From Agrococcus jejuensis (lineage in GTDB: Bacteria > Actinomycetota > Actinomycetes > Actinomycetales > Microbacteriaceae), in NCBI RefSeq assembly GCF_007679035.1, contig NZ_VEFR01000006.1:62001-126000 (forward strand): DNA of 64,000 nucleotides. The letters are read 5' to 3'. A program made the translations under genes and the position numbers. Shown in pieces: positions 63,786-64,000 of this stretch (position 1 is the stretch's first letter; each line of letters starts with the position of its first letter). The notes below the pieces were generated by a model. That model did no database searches. It was not told the DNA's origin and saw only the letters and a program-made list of their open reading frames with translations.

Positions 63786-64000
63786 ATGCAGGGCGAGTGG
63801 GTCGCCTGCCCGATCACGCCGCACCTGTGCATCGAGTGCTGCGCTCCCGGTGCGGTCAGCAGGTGCCGCCAGTACTCGACAAGCTGGGACGGCGGCGCTC
63901 GGCGCTCCGACGAGTACACCTGCCACGTCGCAACTGGCACCACGCGAGCGTGGCTGAGGGTTCTCGATGACCAAGACGAGCTGTTGAGCCGAGACGATGT
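63786..64000 (+). CDS. Possible partial gene at the window end
   Basis: The frame from ATG 63786 (MQGEWVACPITPHLCIECCA) stays open to the window end and has a run of Cys residues (ACP, LCIECC, SRCR, YTCH) that could bind metal. No Shine-Dalgarno is clear. The bases from 63458 to 63785 show no other gene. Too short to classify. Confidence 0.3.
   Translation, partial: MQGEWVACPITPHLCIECCAPGAVSRCRQYSTSWDGGARRSDEYTCHVATGTTRAWLRVLDDQDELLSRDD

Overview
The window is a high-GC (mostly above 70 percent) actinobacterial chromosome segment. Its style suggests the Microbacteriaceae: very strong codon GC3, GTG starts, leaderless promoters, LAGC lipobox, mycothiol-type enzymes, PASTA kinases and class E and F sortases. 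Most long open frames on the second strand are GC-driven shadows and were left out.

1-12.5 kb is the conserved origin-proximal actinobacterial block: a rhomboid protease cut by the window edge, crgA, a class E sortase, a small membrane protein and a glutamine amidotransferase. These are followed by the minus-strand cell-wall and division operon fhaA-fhaB-pstP-rodA-pbpA-pknA-pknB, mostly joined by 4-base ATGA overlaps, with tRNA-Leu(CAG) just upstream of it. A hairpin between pknA and pknB hides the pknB ribosome binding site.

12.6-27.5 kb is ordinary accessory and housekeeping content: GPP34, two GNATs, aldo/keto reductase, cupin, sugar acetyltransferase, XRE regulator, alcohol dehydrogenase, a Rid/HxlR pair, an MFS/TetR pair, an ABC-F protein with a leader peptide and hairpin, a YciI protein, a methyltransferase-like protein, an AI-2E family permease and a mycothiol-dependent isomerase-like protein.

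27.6-31.6 kb holds an acyl-CoA dehydrogenase/CoA-transferase operon divergent from an aldehyde dehydrogenase. Then come a beta-phosphoglucomutase/GH65 phosphorylase pair, a flavin monooxygenase and a PAP2 phosphatase.

37.4-51.4 kb is the most interesting block. A LacI regulator stands divergent from a five-gene peptide ABC transporter, which is coupled to a P1 (DmpA/BapA-like) aminopeptidase, a PaiB-like flavoprotein and a C45 acyltransferase/hydrolase. A second C45 enzyme, an AsnC regulator, a sodium:solute symporter, an SDR and a PEBP-like protein follow. The same near-palindromic operator occurs twice upstream of the transporter and once between the CoA-transferase and aldehyde dehydrogenase genes. 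This suggests one regulon for uptake, hydrolysis and oxidation of an unusual amide or peptide substrate.

51.7-60.3 kb carries glgX, a lipid kinase, an Hsp20 gene under a CIRCE (HrcA) operator with a translationally coupled 37-aa ORF, and a sigma/anti-sigma/class F sortase/DUF4397 module. From about 60.6 kb GC falls and gene style changes: an ankyrin protein, a membrane-anchored Mrr-type nuclease, a pseudogene and a DUF4062 protein form a possible defence island running off the window.

Several families of inverted-repeat intergenic elements recur, most notably a 163-164 bp nested palindrome in three copies.
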